Shown: one piece after another, positions 16,231 through 26,000 of the stretch
How positions within the stretch are numbered: position 1 is the stretch's first letter
Layout of the letters: each line of letters opens with the position of its first letter
Assembly: GCF_016625195.1 (NCBI RefSeq)
Contig: NZ_JACVUP010000005.1
Span: 124,001-188,000 of the forward strand
DNA length: 64,000 nt
Source of the DNA: Erwinia sp. S63
Lineage (GTDB): Bacteria > Pseudomonadota > Gammaproteobacteria > Enterobacterales > Enterobacteriaceae
Reading direction: 5' to 3'
Position numbers and translations under genes: made by a program
The notes under the pieces: generated by a model
Told to the model about the DNA's origin: nothing
What the model saw: only the letters and a program-made list of their open reading frames with translations
The model's database searches: none

Positions 16231-18006
16231 TCACCCTTCTGCTTGTGCGGGGATGCTCGCCGCGAGTTCATCACCCGCCTGCTGCAGCTGATACATCTGC
16301 CAGTAACGACCCTGTTGAGCCAACAACTGCGCATGCGTGCCGCGCTCGGCAACCTGACCACGGTGCAATACCAGAATCTGATCCGCTTCGGTGATGGTAG
16401 AAAGACGGTGTGCAATCACCACCAGCGTGCTGTGCTGGCGTAGTGCACGCAGCGCATGCTGAATCGCTTGCTCAGTTCCGGAATCGATATTGGCGGTCGC
16501 TTCGTCAAGAATCAAAATCTGTGGCAGCGAAACCAGCACCCGCGCCAGCGCCAGTAACTGTTTTTGCCCGACCGACAAATTGTTGCCCTGCTCACCCAAT
16601 CGCGTGTGGATGCCCTCCGACATTGAGCGAGCCAGCGGCGCGAGCTGCACCTTTTCCAGTGCCTGCCACACCTGCTCTTCCGGGATGTCACGCCCGAGCC
16701 GCACGTTGGCTAGCAGGGTATCCGCCAGCACCACGGGATCTTGTTGCACCATAGCGACACTTTGGCGTAACGCTTCATGTGACAGCTGCGGTAAGGGACG
16801 ACCATCCAACTCAATGCTGCCGCGCGTCACAGGGTAATATCCCATCAGCAAATTCGCCAGAGTACTTTTGCCACTGCCTGTATGCCCCACCAGCGCCACA
16901 AATCCGCGCGCCGGAACCTCCAGACTAATGTGGCTCAGCACATCCCGATCATCGCGGTAGGCAAAACTGACATCGTGCAAGGCAATGCGCCCAGAAGCCA
17001 ACGGCTGATTATCGCCACCGTAGCCCTGTTGTGTGGCATCCATCAGTTCGAAGATACGCTCGCCCGAAACCACCGCCTGCTGCAGCATCGATTGCTGCGT
17101 GGTGAGCTCAATCAACGGTTCATTCAGGCGTCCCAGATAGGTAATAAAAGCGTAAAGCACGCCGACCTCAAACACACCGGGTGTGGCAAAGCTGAACAGC
17201 ATCAGCAGCCCACAGAGAATCATCGCCGAAAACAGACTTAACAACGGACGCAGCAGGAAGCCATCCAGCCGCAGGGTTTCCATGCGTGCCAGATAGTGTG
17301 AACGGCTGGCTTCGCCCATGCGCTCGCCAAAGCGCGCCTGCTGGCGAAACTGCTGGATCACGCTCATGCCGTTAATCACTTCATTGAAGCCATTATTGAT
17401 ATCCGCCAGATAGCTACGCACCCGACGCGCGATTGGCGTGCTGTAACGCTGATAAATCAGCATCACCGTGAGCACCAGCGGGAAGATGACGATCGCCACC
17501 AGCGCCATGCGCCAGTCGAGCGAGAACATCGCCACCAGCATCGCGCCAATCAGTGCCGCACTGCGCAGCACGGTGGCCACCACCGTGACGTAGAGATCTT
17601 TAATCACTTCGGTATCGTTGGTGACGCGCGAAATAATCTGCCCCACCGGCTGGGTATCGAAGGCGCTAAGCGGCTGACGTAGCGCCGCGTTCATCACGTC
17701 CACGCGCAACTGCTGCACCACACCAATCGCCGCGCGGTTAAACAGCAGCGCCTGGAAATAGTGCAAACCCGCAGCCAGCAATTGCAGCAAAATAAAGCAC
17801 ACCAGCAACCCGATGGCGATGCCCCAGGGCATCTGGTGTTTTGCCACCAGATTATCAATGAAGTAGCTCACCAGCACCGGTCCGGTCACTTCAGCCGCCG
17901 CCGCGATCCATAGCATGCCAACGGCCAGCCACAGTGATTTACGCCAGGGTTTGCCGTACGACAGCAGGCGTTTCAGGGTTGGCCACAAACGTTGCGATTT
18001 AGCCAT
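16231..18006 (-). CDS. mdlB: ABC exporter half-transporter MdlB
   Basis: This 591-residue type I ABC exporter half-subunit is paired with MdlA. It has an N-terminal six-helix membrane domain (about residues 25-310, with [20 protein letters not shown]) and a C-terminal ATPase with Walker [10 protein letters not shown], signature [16 protein letters not shown] and Walker [13 protein letters not shown] with a catalytic glutamate. The substrate is unknown; the multidrug name comes from similarity. The start at 18006 ([19 protein letters not shown]) overlaps the mdlA end by eight bases; a longer frame to 18051 lies inside mdlA and is rejected. Confidence 0.93.
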   Translation of the reverse strand: MAKSQRLWPTLKRLLSYGKPWRKSLWLAVGMLWIAAAAEVTGPVLVSYFIDNLVAKHQMPWGIAIGLLVCFILLQLLAAGLHYFQALLFNRAAIGVVQQLRVDVMNAALRQPLSAFDTQPVGQIISRVTNDTEVIKDLYVTVVATVLRSAALIGAMLVAMFSLDWRMALVAIVIFPLVLTVMLIYQRYSTPIARRVRSYLADINNGFNEVINGMSVIQQFRQQARFGERMGEASRSHYLARMETLRLDGFLLRPLLSLFSAMILCGLLMLFSFATPGVFEVGVLYAFITYLGRLNEPLIELTTQQSMLQQAVVSGERIFELMDATQQGYGGDNQPLASGRIALHDVSFAYRDDRDVLSHISLEVPARGFVALVGHTGSGKSTLANLLMGYYPVTRGSIELDGRPLPQLSHEALRQSVAMVQQDPVVLADTLLANVRLGRDIPEEQVWQALEKVQLAPLARSMSEGIHTRLGEQGNNLSVGQKQLLALARVLVSLPQILILDEATANIDSGTEQAIQHALRALRQHSTLVVIAHRLSTITEADQILVLHRGQVAERGTHAQLLAQQGRYWQMYQLQQAGDELAASIPAQAEG

Positions 18007-19768
18007 GATTCGCCTCCTCTGTGGCTTCGTCTTCATCCAGCGCCGCTTCAAGTTGCTGATAGCGGTACATATCGCGATACCATCCCTCTTTTGCCACCAG
18101 GCTGTCGTGATCGCCGCGCTGGGTCACCGCACCTTGTTGCAGTACCAGAATTTCGCTGGCCTCGGTCAATGCGGATAGACGATGTGCACTGATGATCAAC
18201 GTGCGGCCTTTGCCCCACTGACGTAGGTTATGCAGGATTTCATACTCAGTGCGGCCGTCAACGGCTGAGAGTGCATCATCGAGGATCAGGATTTCCGCAT
18301 TCAGTAACAGCGCGCGGGCAATGGCAATACGCTGTTTTTGACCGCCGGAGAGCATCACACCGCGCTCACCCACTTCGGTGTCATAACCCTGTGGCAGGCG
18401 CAGAATGTCATCGTGTACGCAGGCCATGCGGGCCACGCGCTCGATTTCCTCCTGAGAAGCATTCGGACGCCCCAGCGCCAGGTTATTGGCCACGGTATCG
18501 GAGAACAAGAACGGCGTCTGGCTCACCACCGCCAGCCGACTGCGCCAGCTATCGAGTCGCAGCTGCGTTAACGGCAGGTTATGGTAGCGAATATCACCCT
18601 GGTCGATGTCGAAGTGGCGTTGAATCAGGCTCAGCAGCGTGCTTTTGCCACAGCCAGTTGGACCACACAGTCCCAGCATCTGCCCCGGTTTCAGTTGAAA
18701 ATTAACATGGCTCAGCGCCGCGCCAGAGTTGGCGGGATAATGGAATTCGCGAATGGCGACCTGCAAAACGCCAGCGTCGGTAGGCAGGACTTTCTGCCCA
18801 TCCTCCACCGCCGGGGCTTCAGCCAACAGCGCGCGAATACGACTCCATGCGGCGCTGCCGCGTTCAACGATATTGATCATCCATGCCAGCGCCAGCATCG
18901 GCCAAATCATCAGCCCGAGATACATAACGAAGCTGGTGAGCTGACCGAGCGTCAGGCTACCGTTCCACACCATCCAGCCACCACCGGCAATCGCCAACAG
19001 GTTAGAGAAACCCACGGCGATATAGATGATGGGATCAAAGCGTGCATCAACCCGCGCTACATGCAGGTTCTTTTTACCCGTATCGCGGGCAATGTCTGCA
19101 AACTGCTGTGATTGATGATCTTCCAGACCAAACGCTTTGATCATGCGGATGCTGGTGAGGCTCTCCTGCGTTTGATCGTTCAGGCTGGAGAAGGCGGCCT
19201 GCGCCACTTTAAAGCGCTGGTGCAGACGAGAACCATCTTTCTGAATGGCAATCGCCATCAGCGGCATCGGGATCAGCGCCAGCAGCGTCAATTCCCAGCT
19301 GATTTGCACGCTCATCACTACCAGCACCACTAAGCCCATCACCAGCGAATCCACCAGCGTCAGGACGCCTTCACCGGCGGCAAACACCACGCGATCGACA
19401 TCATTGGTGGCGCGTGCAATCAAATCTCCAGTGCGATGACGCAAGTAGAACGCCGGATGCTGGCGACTCAACTGGCGATAGAAATCTTCGCGTAATTCAA
19501 CCGCGAGTTGGTAGGACGCACCGAACAGCAGCACGCGCCAGACATAGCGCAGCAGATAGACGATGACCGCCGTCACCAGCATCACGCCGATCCACATGAA
19601 AATTTTGCCGCTGCTTAAAGTGTGTTGTGTCACGCCATCGACAATCACGCCAACCACATGCGGCGGCAGCAGTTGCAATAACGCAATCACAATCAGCAAG
19701 CTGACGGCACCCAGATATCGCCGCCACTCGCGCAGGAAATACCAACTTAATTGGCTAAATAATCGCAC
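17999..19768 (-). CDS. mdlA: ABC exporter half-transporter MdlA
   Basis: This is the 589-residue partner of MdlB, together forming a heterodimeric exporter. The membrane domain occupies about residues 15-310 ([20 protein letters not shown]), and the ATPase contains Walker [10 protein letters not shown], signature [16 protein letters not shown] and Walker [13 protein letters not shown]. The residue after the Walker B aspartate is Asp instead of the catalytic Glu, so this site is probably degenerate. That asymmetry is common in heterodimeric exporters, with MdlB carrying the canonical site. It follows decR by 24 bases, as in E. coli. Confidence 0.93.
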   Translation of the reverse strand: MRLFSQLSWYFLREWRRYLGAVSLLIVIALLQLLPPHVVGVIVDGVTQHTLSSGKIFMWIGVMLVTAVIVYLLRYVWRVLLFGASYQLAVELREDFYRQLSRQHPAFYLRHRTGDLIARATNDVDRVVFAAGEGVLTLVDSLVMGLVVLVVMSVQISWELTLLALIPMPLMAIAIQKDGSRLHQRFKVAQAAFSSLNDQTQESLTSIRMIKAFGLEDHQSQQFADIARDTGKKNLHVARVDARFDPIIYIAVGFSNLLAIAGGGWMVWNGSLTLGQLTSFVMYLGLMIWPMLALAWMINIVERGSAAWSRIRALLAEAPAVEDGQKVLPTDAGVLQVAIREFHYPANSGAALSHVNFQLKPGQMLGLCGPTGCGKSTLLSLIQRHFDIDQGDIRYHNLPLTQLRLDSWRSRLAVVSQTPFLFSDTVANNLALGRPNASQEEIERVARMACVHDDILRLPQGYDTEVGERGVMLSGGQKQRIAIARALLLNAEILILDDALSAVDGRTEYEILHNLRQWGKGRTLIISAHRLSALTEASEILVLQQGAVTQRGDHDSLVAKEGWYRDMYRYQQLEAALDEDEATEEANHG

Positions 19769-19792
19769 AAGACACTCTCTTTCTGTGCCCGA

Positions 19793-20254
19793 TCAGGGCG
19801 CTACCGGCAACGCGGTGGTGTATTTAATCTCTTCCATGGCGAAACTGGAGGTCACATCAATCAGGCCTGGCACGCCATTCACCAGACGTTTGTAAAAAGC
19901 GTCGTAACTTTTCATATCGGCTACCTGAATGCGCAGCAGATAATCGTACTCACCGGCCATGCGATAAAATGCCATCACTTCAGGCATCTGCTGCACTACC
20001 GCAACAAATTGCTGAAACCAGTCGCTGCTGTGCTGCTGTGTTTTAACAAACATAAAGGCGGTGAGAGAAAGGCCAATCTTCTCCCCATCCAGCAGCGCCA
20101 CGCGCGCACGAATAATGCCATCATCTTCCAGCTTTTTCAGGCGTTTCCAGCACGGCGTAGTGGTGAGATTCACCGCATCCGCCAATGCTTGTAGCGATAA
20201 CGTGCAATCCTGTTGCAGCATTGCCAGCAAAGTGCGGTCAGTTTTATCTAGCAT
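19793..20254 (-). CDS. decR: Lrp-family cysteine-responsive regulator DecR (CcdR)
   Basis: DecR senses L-cysteine and activates cysteine degradation genes. The 153-residue protein has an AsnC/Lrp-type helix-turn-helix (about residues 4-60: [40 protein letters not shown]) and a RAM ligand-binding domain ([20 protein letters not shown]). It is divergent from the desulfhydrase gene at 20370. The same pairing was described in Pantoea ananatis (ccdR-ccdA) and Salmonella (ybaO-cdsH), which supports its role here. In E. coli K-12 this neighbour is absent and DecR acts on yhaOM instead. Confidence 0.92.
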   Translation of the reverse strand: MLDKTDRTLLAMLQQDCTLSLQALADAVNLTTTPCWKRLKKLEDDGIIRARVALLDGEKIGLSLTAFMFVKTQQHSSDWFQQFVAVVQQMPEVMAFYRMAGEYDYLLRIQVADMKSYDAFYKRLVNGVPGLIDVTSSFAMEEIKYTTALPVAP

Positions 20255-20369
20255 TGGGCGCTCCGGGAGAAAATTTTTCTCTTATTCGGGCATTATACCC
20301 GGATTAAAGCAACCTTATTTTCCTGCCAGTGCCTTACACTGTGCACAATAATTATTACGGATTCGTCAC

Positions 20370-21404
20370 ATGCAAACGCCCTGGGTTCGCCACGCCATCA
20401 ATGAAATTAACGCTGATTTTCAACGCTCTGCGGATACGCATCTTATTCGCTTTGCGCTGGAGGATTTTCCGGGCATCCGCTTTTACCTCAAAGATGAAAG
20501 CACCCATCCCAGTGGCAGCCTGAAGCATCGCCTGGCACGTTCGCTGTTCCTGTATGGGTTGGCCAATGGCTGGATCCGCGAAAATACGCCCATCATTGAG
20601 GCGTCATCCGGTAGCACGGCGGTGTCAGAAGCCTATTTTGCGCGTTTGTTGGGTCTGCCATTTATTGCCGTGATGCCCGCCAGCACGGCGAAACGCAAAA
20701 TTGAAATGATCCGTTTTTACGGCGGCGAGTGCCATTTCGTTGCCGATCCTTGTCAGCTATATAGCGAATCGGAACGTCTGGCGCGTGAACTCAACGGTCA
20801 TTTTATGGATCAGTTCACCTATGCCGAGCGCGCCACGGACTGGCGCGGCAACAACAACATCGCAGAAAGTATTTTCCGTCAGATGGCGCATGAGCCTTTC
20901 CCCGTGCCGCATACCGTGGTGATGAGCGCGGGAACCGGCGGGACTTCGGCCACACTGGGCCGCTATATCCGTTATCAGGGTCACGATACGCGTCTGCTGG
21001 TGGTGGATCCGCAGCACTCCGTGTTCTTTGATTTCTGGCATAGTCGCGACAGCGCGCTGCGCAGCGATCGCGGCAGCATGATTGAAGGCATCGGACGTCC
21101 GCGCGTGGAGCCGTCGTTTTTACCGGATGTGATCGACGAAATGATCAAAGTGCCGGATGGCGCGACAGTGGCTGCGATGCTTCATCTGGAGAAAATTCTG
21201 GGTCGTCGCCCTGGCGCTTCAACCGGCACCAACTTCTGGGGCATGATGCAGGTGGCGAAACGCATGCGGGAAAATGGCGAGCAAGGTTCGCTGGTGACAC
21301 TGTTGTGCGACAGTGGTGAGCGTTATCCGGACACCTATTACAACCCTGAGTGGGTCGCGCAGAATATCGGGGATATTCAGCCGTGGCTGCGTGAGATGCA
21401 ATAA
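20370..21404 (+). CDS. cdsH: PLP-dependent L-cysteine desulfhydrase (CdsH/CcdA)
   Basis: The product converts excess L-cysteine to pyruvate, ammonia and sulfide, a detoxifying reaction. The 344-residue protein belongs to the cysteine synthase/beta-substituting PLP fold: the Schiff-base lysine is Lys52 in THPSGSLKHRLARS, the substrate loop is EASSGSTAVSEAYFARLLGL, and the phosphate-binding glycine loop is SAGTGGTSATLGRYIRY. It is divergent from decR, whose product probably activates it. The 115-base spacer holds a CGGG-N7-CCCG inverted repeat (20287-20301) as a candidate operator. No strong ribosome-binding site precedes ATG 20370, but homologues start here. Confidence 0.88.
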   Translation: MQTPWVRHAINEINADFQRSADTHLIRFALEDFPGIRFYLKDESTHPSGSLKHRLARSLFLYGLANGWIRENTPIIEASSGSTAVSEAYFARLLGLPFIAVMPASTAKRKIEMIRFYGGECHFVADPCQLYSESERLARELNGHFMDQFTYAERATDWRGNNNIAESIFRQMAHEPFPVPHTVVMSAGTGGTSATLGRYIRYQGHDTRLLVVDPQHSVFFDFWHSRDSALRSDRGSMIEGIGRPRVEPSFLPDVIDEMIKVPDGATVAAMLHLEKILGRRPGASTGTNFWGMMQVAKRMRENGEQGSLVTLLCDSGERYPDTYYNPEWVAQNIGDIQPWLREMQ

Positions 21405-21427
21405 AAAACCGGACATCCTGTCCGGTT
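21402..21427. terminator. Bidirectional terminator cdsH / cof
   Basis: The stem AACCGGACA / TGTCCGGTT has a three-base loop. The A run at its left provides a U tract for cof transcripts on the minus strand. Confidence 0.85.
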
Positions 21428-21438
21428 CACTGTAAGCC

Positions 21439-22260
21439 TCAGCATTCGGGGGAATAATCGAGGTGTGGTGTGCTCATCCAGTGATTTAAGTAATGAGACA
21501 CCGCCTGTGTCTCGCAATGTCCAATAATCGGTAAATGCGGCAGCGACGATTTCAATTGGTGCATGGCGTTCCCCATGATGAAGCCACTGCCAACGCGCTC
21601 CAGCATTTCGCGGTCATTCATCGCGTCACCAAACGCCATACAATCCGCCATTGATAGCGACAGATGCTGACAGAGGTGCGCCAGCGCCGCGCCTTTGTGG
21701 CAGTCCAGCGGCAGAACTTCAAGACAATCCCATGCGGAAAAACAGATGTTGGCGCGTTCGCCCAGGGCTTGCTGCAGCTCCACTTTTAACGCCTGCAGCA
21801 TCTCATGCGGCGCAATAAAGCAAATTTTGGTCACCTCATGCGCCGACATCTGACGCAAATCGCGCAGCTGATAATGGAAGCCACTCATCACGTGCGCTTC
21901 CAATGCACCCAGCAGCGGTTTATCGGTAAACCAGCCTTCGTCGTTGAAGATATGGATCGATGCTGGCGTTTGCCAATGAGTGTGAATCACCTCTTCGGCA
22001 ACGGATGAGGACAAATCACAGCCAAACAGCTGCTGCCCTTCCAGATCGTGAATACGTGTGCCATTACCAGTGATCAACCAGGCCGGCAGAGTGAGCTGAT
22101 CGCGCACCACTTGCACATCCATCAGATGGCGGCCCGTGGCGAAGGCTATGGTGATATCGCGCTGATGCAGGGCATGCAGGGTGTCGATGGTCTCATTCCC
22201 TAACCGGTGCGTCGGCAGTAACAGCGTGCCATCCATATCAAATGCCGCGAGGCGAGCCAT
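21439..22260 (-). CDS. cof: HMP-PP phosphatase Cof (HAD family)
   Basis: Cof is a cytosolic HAD-superfamily (Cof type, IIB) phosphatase that acts on 4-amino-2-methyl-5-hydroxymethylpyrimidine diphosphate, a thiamine precursor, and on pyridoxal phosphate and sugar phosphates in vitro. The 273 residues include the nucleophile motif [10 protein letters not shown] (Asp8 nucleophile, Asp10 acid/base), motif II in TIAFATGRH, the motif III lysine in LDCHKGAAL and motif [15 protein letters not shown]. It is divergent from ybaE. The physiological substrate is inferred from the E. coli orthologue. Confidence 0.93.
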   Translation of the reverse strand: MARLAAFDMDGTLLLPTHRLGNETIDTLHALHQRDITIAFATGRHLMDVQVVRDQLTLPAWLITGNGTRIHDLEGQQLFGCDLSSSVAEEVIHTHWQTPASIHIFNDEGWFTDKPLLGALEAHVMSGFHYQLRDLRQMSAHEVTKICFIAPHEMLQALKVELQQALGERANICFSAWDCLEVLPLDCHKGAALAHLCQHLSLSMADCMAFGDAMNDREMLERVGSGFIMGNAMHQLKSSLPHLPIIGHCETQAVSHYLNHWMSTPHLDYSPEC

Positions 22261-22353
22261 GCAATTTCTCCTGTCTGAGTGAGGAATCTACTATCGCCTG
22301 GTAATTACGGAACTAATAGTGAATACTTTCAGAAAACTGTTCCGGGTTTAGCG

Positions 22354-24069
22354 ATGCGCCAACTTCATCGGGTTAATCAATTTCAGCGTCTGTGGCAGCT
22401 CAGTCAGGGTGAACCTCTGCGTCTGAGCGTAGCCGCCATGGCACAACACTGTTTTTGCAGTGAGCGCCATGTACGCACCTTGTTACGTCAGTGGCAGGAT
22501 GCTGGCTGGCTGCACTGGCGCGGCGAGTCCGGTCGCGGGAAACAAGGCGAACTGACATTTCTGATCTCCCCTGAACAACTCCGCCAGCAGCTGCTAACCC
22601 AGCAACTGGAAGCGGGCGAAGCCGTACAGGCGCTGCAGGTGCTGGATCTCCATCCTGAACGGCTGGTGAAAATGCTGCAACCGCTGATGGGCGGCCAATG
22701 GCAGAACCAGGCGCCGGTACTGCGTATCCCCTACTACCGCGCGATGGAGCCACTGCGGCCGCTGCGTCTGACCGGAAGGGCTGAGCAGCACCTGGTGCGG
22801 CAGATTTTCTCCGGCCTGACGCGCTTTAATGGCGACGATGTGGAAGGCGATCTTGCGCACCACTGGCAGCATGATGGCAGCGGCTGTGACTGGTATTTCT
22901 GGTTGCGCCCGCAGCTCAGCTGGCACAACGATGAGCCAATTCAAGCGGCGCAGCTGGTTTCTCAGTTACACCAGATCATGCAAACCGTGCGTGGCAGTCG
23001 CCTGCTGGCCTCTATCGAACGCATCGAGGCGCCACATCCGCTGGCTCTGCGTATTCAACTGCGTCAGAGCGACTACTGGCTGCCGCAGCGACTGGCCCAT
23101 CAATACTGTCTGCTGCCACACCCTGATGCGGTTGATGTTGGTAGCGGTCCCTGGAAGCTGACCCATTTCACTGATGAGCTGGTTCGCCTGGAAAGCCATG
23201 CCCGCTGGCATCTGCAACGACCGCTGATTCAGGTGGTGGAATACTGGATTACTCCGCAACTGTTTGCCCATGGTCTCGGCACCAGCTGTCGCCATCCGGT
23301 GCAAATCGCCATTGGCGATCCTGACGAGCTGGACGCATTGCGCCCGGTCGATCACAGCATCAGCCTTGGCTTCTGTTATCTGGCACCGCGTATTTCCGCC
23401 AATTTCACTGCTGCACAGGTAACAACACTGATTGCATTAATACAACACAGTGGGGTGATTCAGCAGTTACCGTTGGATGAAGGCTTGATTACCGCCAGCA
23501 AGGAGTTGCTGCCCGGTTGGCCGGTGCCGTCTGCCGGGATGACGTCCGTCAAGCTGCCCGAAAAACTCACACTGCACTACCATCTTCCTATCGAACTGCA
23601 TGTGATGGCGCAGGCGCTGGTGCCGTTGCTGACCACACAAGGCTGCGAATTAACCTGCGTTTTTCATGATGTGAAAAACTGGCGTGACGATATCGACCTG
23701 AGCGATGCCGATGTGGTGATGGGTGACCGCTTAATTGGCGATGCGCCACTGTTTACCCTGGTGAACTGGCTGGAGAACGATCCCGTATGGGCTCCCTTAC
23801 GTGCCCCGGTACTACAAGCGCCACTCATCGCTATCGCCCATCAGCCCAACCCAGAACAACGCGCAGCATTAACACAGCAATTGTTCCAGCAGCTGATGGG
23901 TGACGGACATCTGTTGCCGCTGTTTAACTATCGCTATCAGGTGTTTGCCCCGCCCGGCGTTGAAGGCATCCAGCTCAATACATTGGGCTGGTTTGATTTC
24001 ACCCGCGCCTGGATTCCACCGCCCGCAACCGCAGGGGCTGTTCAGCCCGCGCCCGAGCCAGTACCATAG
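22354..24069 (+). CDS. ybaE: SgrR-family transcriptional regulator YbaE
   Basis: This 571-residue protein has an SgrR-type N-terminal winged-helix domain (about residues 1-115: [40 protein letters not shown]) fused to a solute-binding-protein-like domain (SBP_bac_5, about residues 160-540) that in SgrR senses a sugar-phosphate-type signal. No signal peptide is present, so it is a cytosolic sensor. Target genes and ligand of YbaE are unknown. The start at 22354 ([20 protein letters not shown]) matches homologues; the frame is open back to 22279. queC follows after 26 bases. The C-terminal Pro/Ala tail is not conserved. Confidence 0.9.
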   Translation: MRQLHRVNQFQRLWQLSQGEPLRLSVAAMAQHCFCSERHVRTLLRQWQDAGWLHWRGESGRGKQGELTFLISPEQLRQQLLTQQLEAGEAVQALQVLDLHPERLVKMLQPLMGGQWQNQAPVLRIPYYRAMEPLRPLRLTGRAEQHLVRQIFSGLTRFNGDDVEGDLAHHWQHDGSGCDWYFWLRPQLSWHNDEPIQAAQLVSQLHQIMQTVRGSRLLASIERIEAPHPLALRIQLRQSDYWLPQRLAHQYCLLPHPDAVDVGSGPWKLTHFTDELVRLESHARWHLQRPLIQVVEYWITPQLFAHGLGTSCRHPVQIAIGDPDELDALRPVDHSISLGFCYLAPRISANFTAAQVTTLIALIQHSGVIQQLPLDEGLITASKELLPGWPVPSAGMTSVKLPEKLTLHYHLPIELHVMAQALVPLLTTQGCELTCVFHDVKNWRDDIDLSDADVVMGDRLIGDAPLFTLVNWLENDPVWAPLRAPVLQAPLIAIAHQPNPEQRAALTQQLFQQLMGDGHLLPLFNYRYQVFAPPGVEGIQLNTLGWFDFTRAWIPPPATAGAVQPAPEPVP

Positions 24070-24095
24070 ACGCACTGATTTTTGGGGAAATTGAG

Positions 24096-24791
24096 ATGAA
24101 ACGAGCCGTTGTCGTATTCAGTGGCGGACAAGATTCCACCACCTGTTTGATTCAGGCACTGCAGCAGTATGATGAAGTGCACTGTGTCACCTTCGATTAT
24201 GGTCAGCGCCATCGCGAAGAGATTGAAGTCGCGGCAGAACTGGCGCACAAACTGGGCGCCCGTGCACACAAAGTACTGGATGTGACGCTGCTCAATGAGC
24301 TGGCAGTCAGCAGCCTGACGCGCGATAACATTCCAGTGCCCACTTACGATCCTGACGCCAGCGGGTTGCCGAGCACTTTTGTGCCGGGCCGCAATATTCT
24401 GTTCCTGACCTTAGCCTCTATCTACGCCTATCAGGTCGAAGCCGAAGCGGTGATTACCGGTGTCTGCGAAACAGATTTCTCTGGCTATCCTGATTGCCGC
24501 GATGAGTTCGTTAAAGCACTGAACAATGCCGTGAGTCTTGGTATGGCGCGCAACGTTCGCTTCGAAACGCCACTGATGTGGCTGAATAAAGCGGAAACCT
24601 GGGCGCTGGCCGATTACTGGCAGCAGTTGCCACTGGTGCGGGCGGAAACCTTAACCTGTTATAACGGCGTGAAAGGCGATGGCTGTGGTGAATGCGCGGC
24701 TTGCCATCTGCGCGCGCGCGGGTTGGCGGATTATCAGGCTAATGCTTCAGCCGTCATGGCAGCGATGAAACAAAAAAGCGGCCTTAACTAA
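24096..24791 (+). CDS. queC: 7-cyano-7-deazaguanine synthase QueC
   Basis: QueC converts 7-carboxy-7-deazaguanine to preQ0 with ATP and ammonia, on the way to queuosine in tRNA. The 231-residue protein shows the PP-loop ATP-binding motif SGGQDSTT (residues 9-16) and the C-terminal zinc site Cys188, Cys197, Cys200 and Cys203 in [20 protein letters not shown]. Length equals that of E. coli QueC. No preQ1 riboswitch is apparent in the 26-base gap upstream. Confidence 0.97.
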   Translation: MKRAVVVFSGGQDSTTCLIQALQQYDEVHCVTFDYGQRHREEIEVAAELAHKLGARAHKVLDVTLLNELAVSSLTRDNIPVPTYDPDASGLPSTFVPGRNILFLTLASIYAYQVEAEAVITGVCETDFSGYPDCRDEFVKALNNAVSLGMARNVRFETPLMWLNKAETWALADYWQQLPLVRAETLTCYNGVKGDGCGECAACHLRARGLADYQANASAVMAAMKQKSGLN

Positions 24792-24825
24792 TTGCGCTAA
24801 ATTGGTGGCTCGCACTGACTGAGCG

Positions 24826-25000
24826 GCTTAGCTGGTTCGGAGGGTTTAGCTGATTCGCTAGCAGGAACTGATTGAGCTGCTTCGCTGGCTGTAACTCATT
24901 GGGCTACTTAACTAGCTGGAACTCATTAAGCGGTTTCGCTGGCTGTAACTAATCGGGCTACTTAACTAGCTGGAACTCATTAAACGGTTTCGCTGGCTGG
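24826..25000. repeat. Degenerate tandem repeat, 27-bp period (54-bp higher order)
   Basis: GGGCTACTTAACTAGCTGGA begins at 24901 and again at 24955, giving a 54-base period with few changes. Each 54-mer splits into two related 27-mers sharing GCTGG-N-T/A-GTAACT-like ends, and weaker copies extend left to about 24826. It fills the gap between queC and fadM. No credible ORF or CRISPR-like repeat/spacer pattern is present. Confidence 0.75.
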
Positions 25001-25016
25001 CGTTTCTGACGCCAGC
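24996..25016. terminator. Hairpin between queC and fadM
   Basis: GCTGGCGT (24996) pairs with ACGCCAGC (25009) around a five-base loop, between convergent queC and fadM. There is no clear T run on either strand, so terminator function is only likely. Confidence 0.45.
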
Positions 25017-25027
25017 TCGCTCGGCTG

Positions 25028-25435
25028 TTAATGGCTTTCTACCATCAATGCCGACAAACGGTCGCGCAACTCCCCTTCCATCGGTACCGCTTTTTGCGTA
25101 CGCAAATCGATGCAGACGAAAGTTAATGCGGCGTCAGCCACCACCGTGTTATCACCCGCCAGCAGCACTCGCTGCGAAATAATGCCGCTTTTGCCATTCA
25201 GCTGTGATACTTCGCTCTCAATATGTAATACGTCGCCCAGCACCGCCGGACGACGATAGTTAATGTTGATATTGACCACCACAAACGCCAGCTTCTTATC
25301 CATCAGCCAGTGAAAGGCATCAACATCCTCCAGCCACTGCCAGCGCGCCTCTTCCAGAAACTCCAGATAGCGTGCATTGTTCACATGCTGATAAACGTCG
25401 AGATGATAGCCGCGTACTTTAATGGTGGTTTGCAT
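25028..25435 (-). CDS. fadM: Long-chain acyl-CoA thioesterase FadM
   Basis: FadM is a 135-residue single-hotdog-domain thioesterase that removes slowly metabolised acyl-CoAs during oleate beta-oxidation. It begins MQTTIKVRGYHLDVYQHVNN with the 4HBT catalytic aspartate in HLDVYQHVNNARYLEFLEEA, and keeps FVVVNININYRRPAVLGD. The start at 25435 equals that of E. coli FadM (YbaW); the extension to 25486 lacks conservation. In E. coli fadM is under FadR; no FadR site was looked for in detail here. Confidence 0.93.
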   Translation of the reverse strand: MQTTIKVRGYHLDVYQHVNNARYLEFLEEARWQWLEDVDAFHWLMDKKLAFVVVNININYRRPAVLGDVLHIESEVSQLNGKSGIISQRVLLAGDNTVVADAALTFVCIDLRTQKAVPMEGELRDRLSALMVESH

Positions 25436-25536
25436 TGTTGCTCCTGATCTGGCTGTGAATGACAACTGGTATGACCTGTTGAGCATAGCACAGCCTGATT
25501 TGACGCTTAATCAATCCTTCAAAGTCGCGAGCCGCC

Positions 25537-25860
25537 TCACAGTTTCAGGCGATCGCTGTTACGTTCGACCAGCGCATTGCCAATGCCCGGTATTTCCTTA
25601 AGCTGCTCGATGGCGGTAAACGGACCATATTGCTCGCGGTAACTGACAATCGCCTGAGCCTTCTTCAGACCGATGCCGTTCATCGCCGCTGCAAGTTGTT
25701 CAGCACTGGCTTGATTGATGCTGATCTGTCCCTCTTGCGGCGCGGATACTTGCGTCGCCTGCGTTTCGCTGGGACTTTCGGCCGCAGCCAGTCCGGCGGT
25801 ATAAAGTGCGCCACCCAGCGCCAGGGTGACGCATAATGCGCGAAATGTAGATTTCACCAT
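25537..25860 (-). CDS. ybaV: ComEA-like helix-hairpin-helix DNA-binding protein YbaV
   Basis: This 107-residue exported protein has a signal peptide (MVKSTFRALCVTLALGGALY-TAGLAAA), a short low-complexity linker and a C-terminal double helix-hairpin-helix domain (ISINQASAEQLAAAMNGIGL, KKAQAIVSYREQYGPFTAIE, EIPGIGNALVERN). The fold is that of ComEA, the periplasmic DNA receptor of competent bacteria, so DNA binding in the periplasm is plausible, but its use in enterobacteria is unproven. AAGGAGA precedes ATG 25860. It lies downstream of ppiD, separated by a terminator. Confidence 0.9.
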   Translation of the reverse strand: MVKSTFRALCVTLALGGALYTAGLAAAESPSETQATQVSAPQEGQISINQASAEQLAAAMNGIGLKKAQAIVSYREQYGPFTAIEQLKEIPGIGNALVERNSDRLKL

Positions 25861-25941
25861 GCTGTGTTTCTCCTTGTGTTTGACAGCCACAGCAGAGTGT
25901 CACAGCGGTTTTTCAGGCTCAAAAGGACAATGACAGAAATG

Positions 25942-25966
25942 GAAAAGGCCGCAGAAGCGGCCTTTG
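25942..25966 (-). terminator. ppiD terminator
   Basis: The stem AAAGGCCGC / GCGGCCTTT has a four-base loop with a short T tract on the minus strand, 35 bases after the ppiD stop. Confidence 0.75.
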
Positions 25967-26000
25967 AGTTGTTGCAGCGGATTCACATTTTTTGTGAGGC

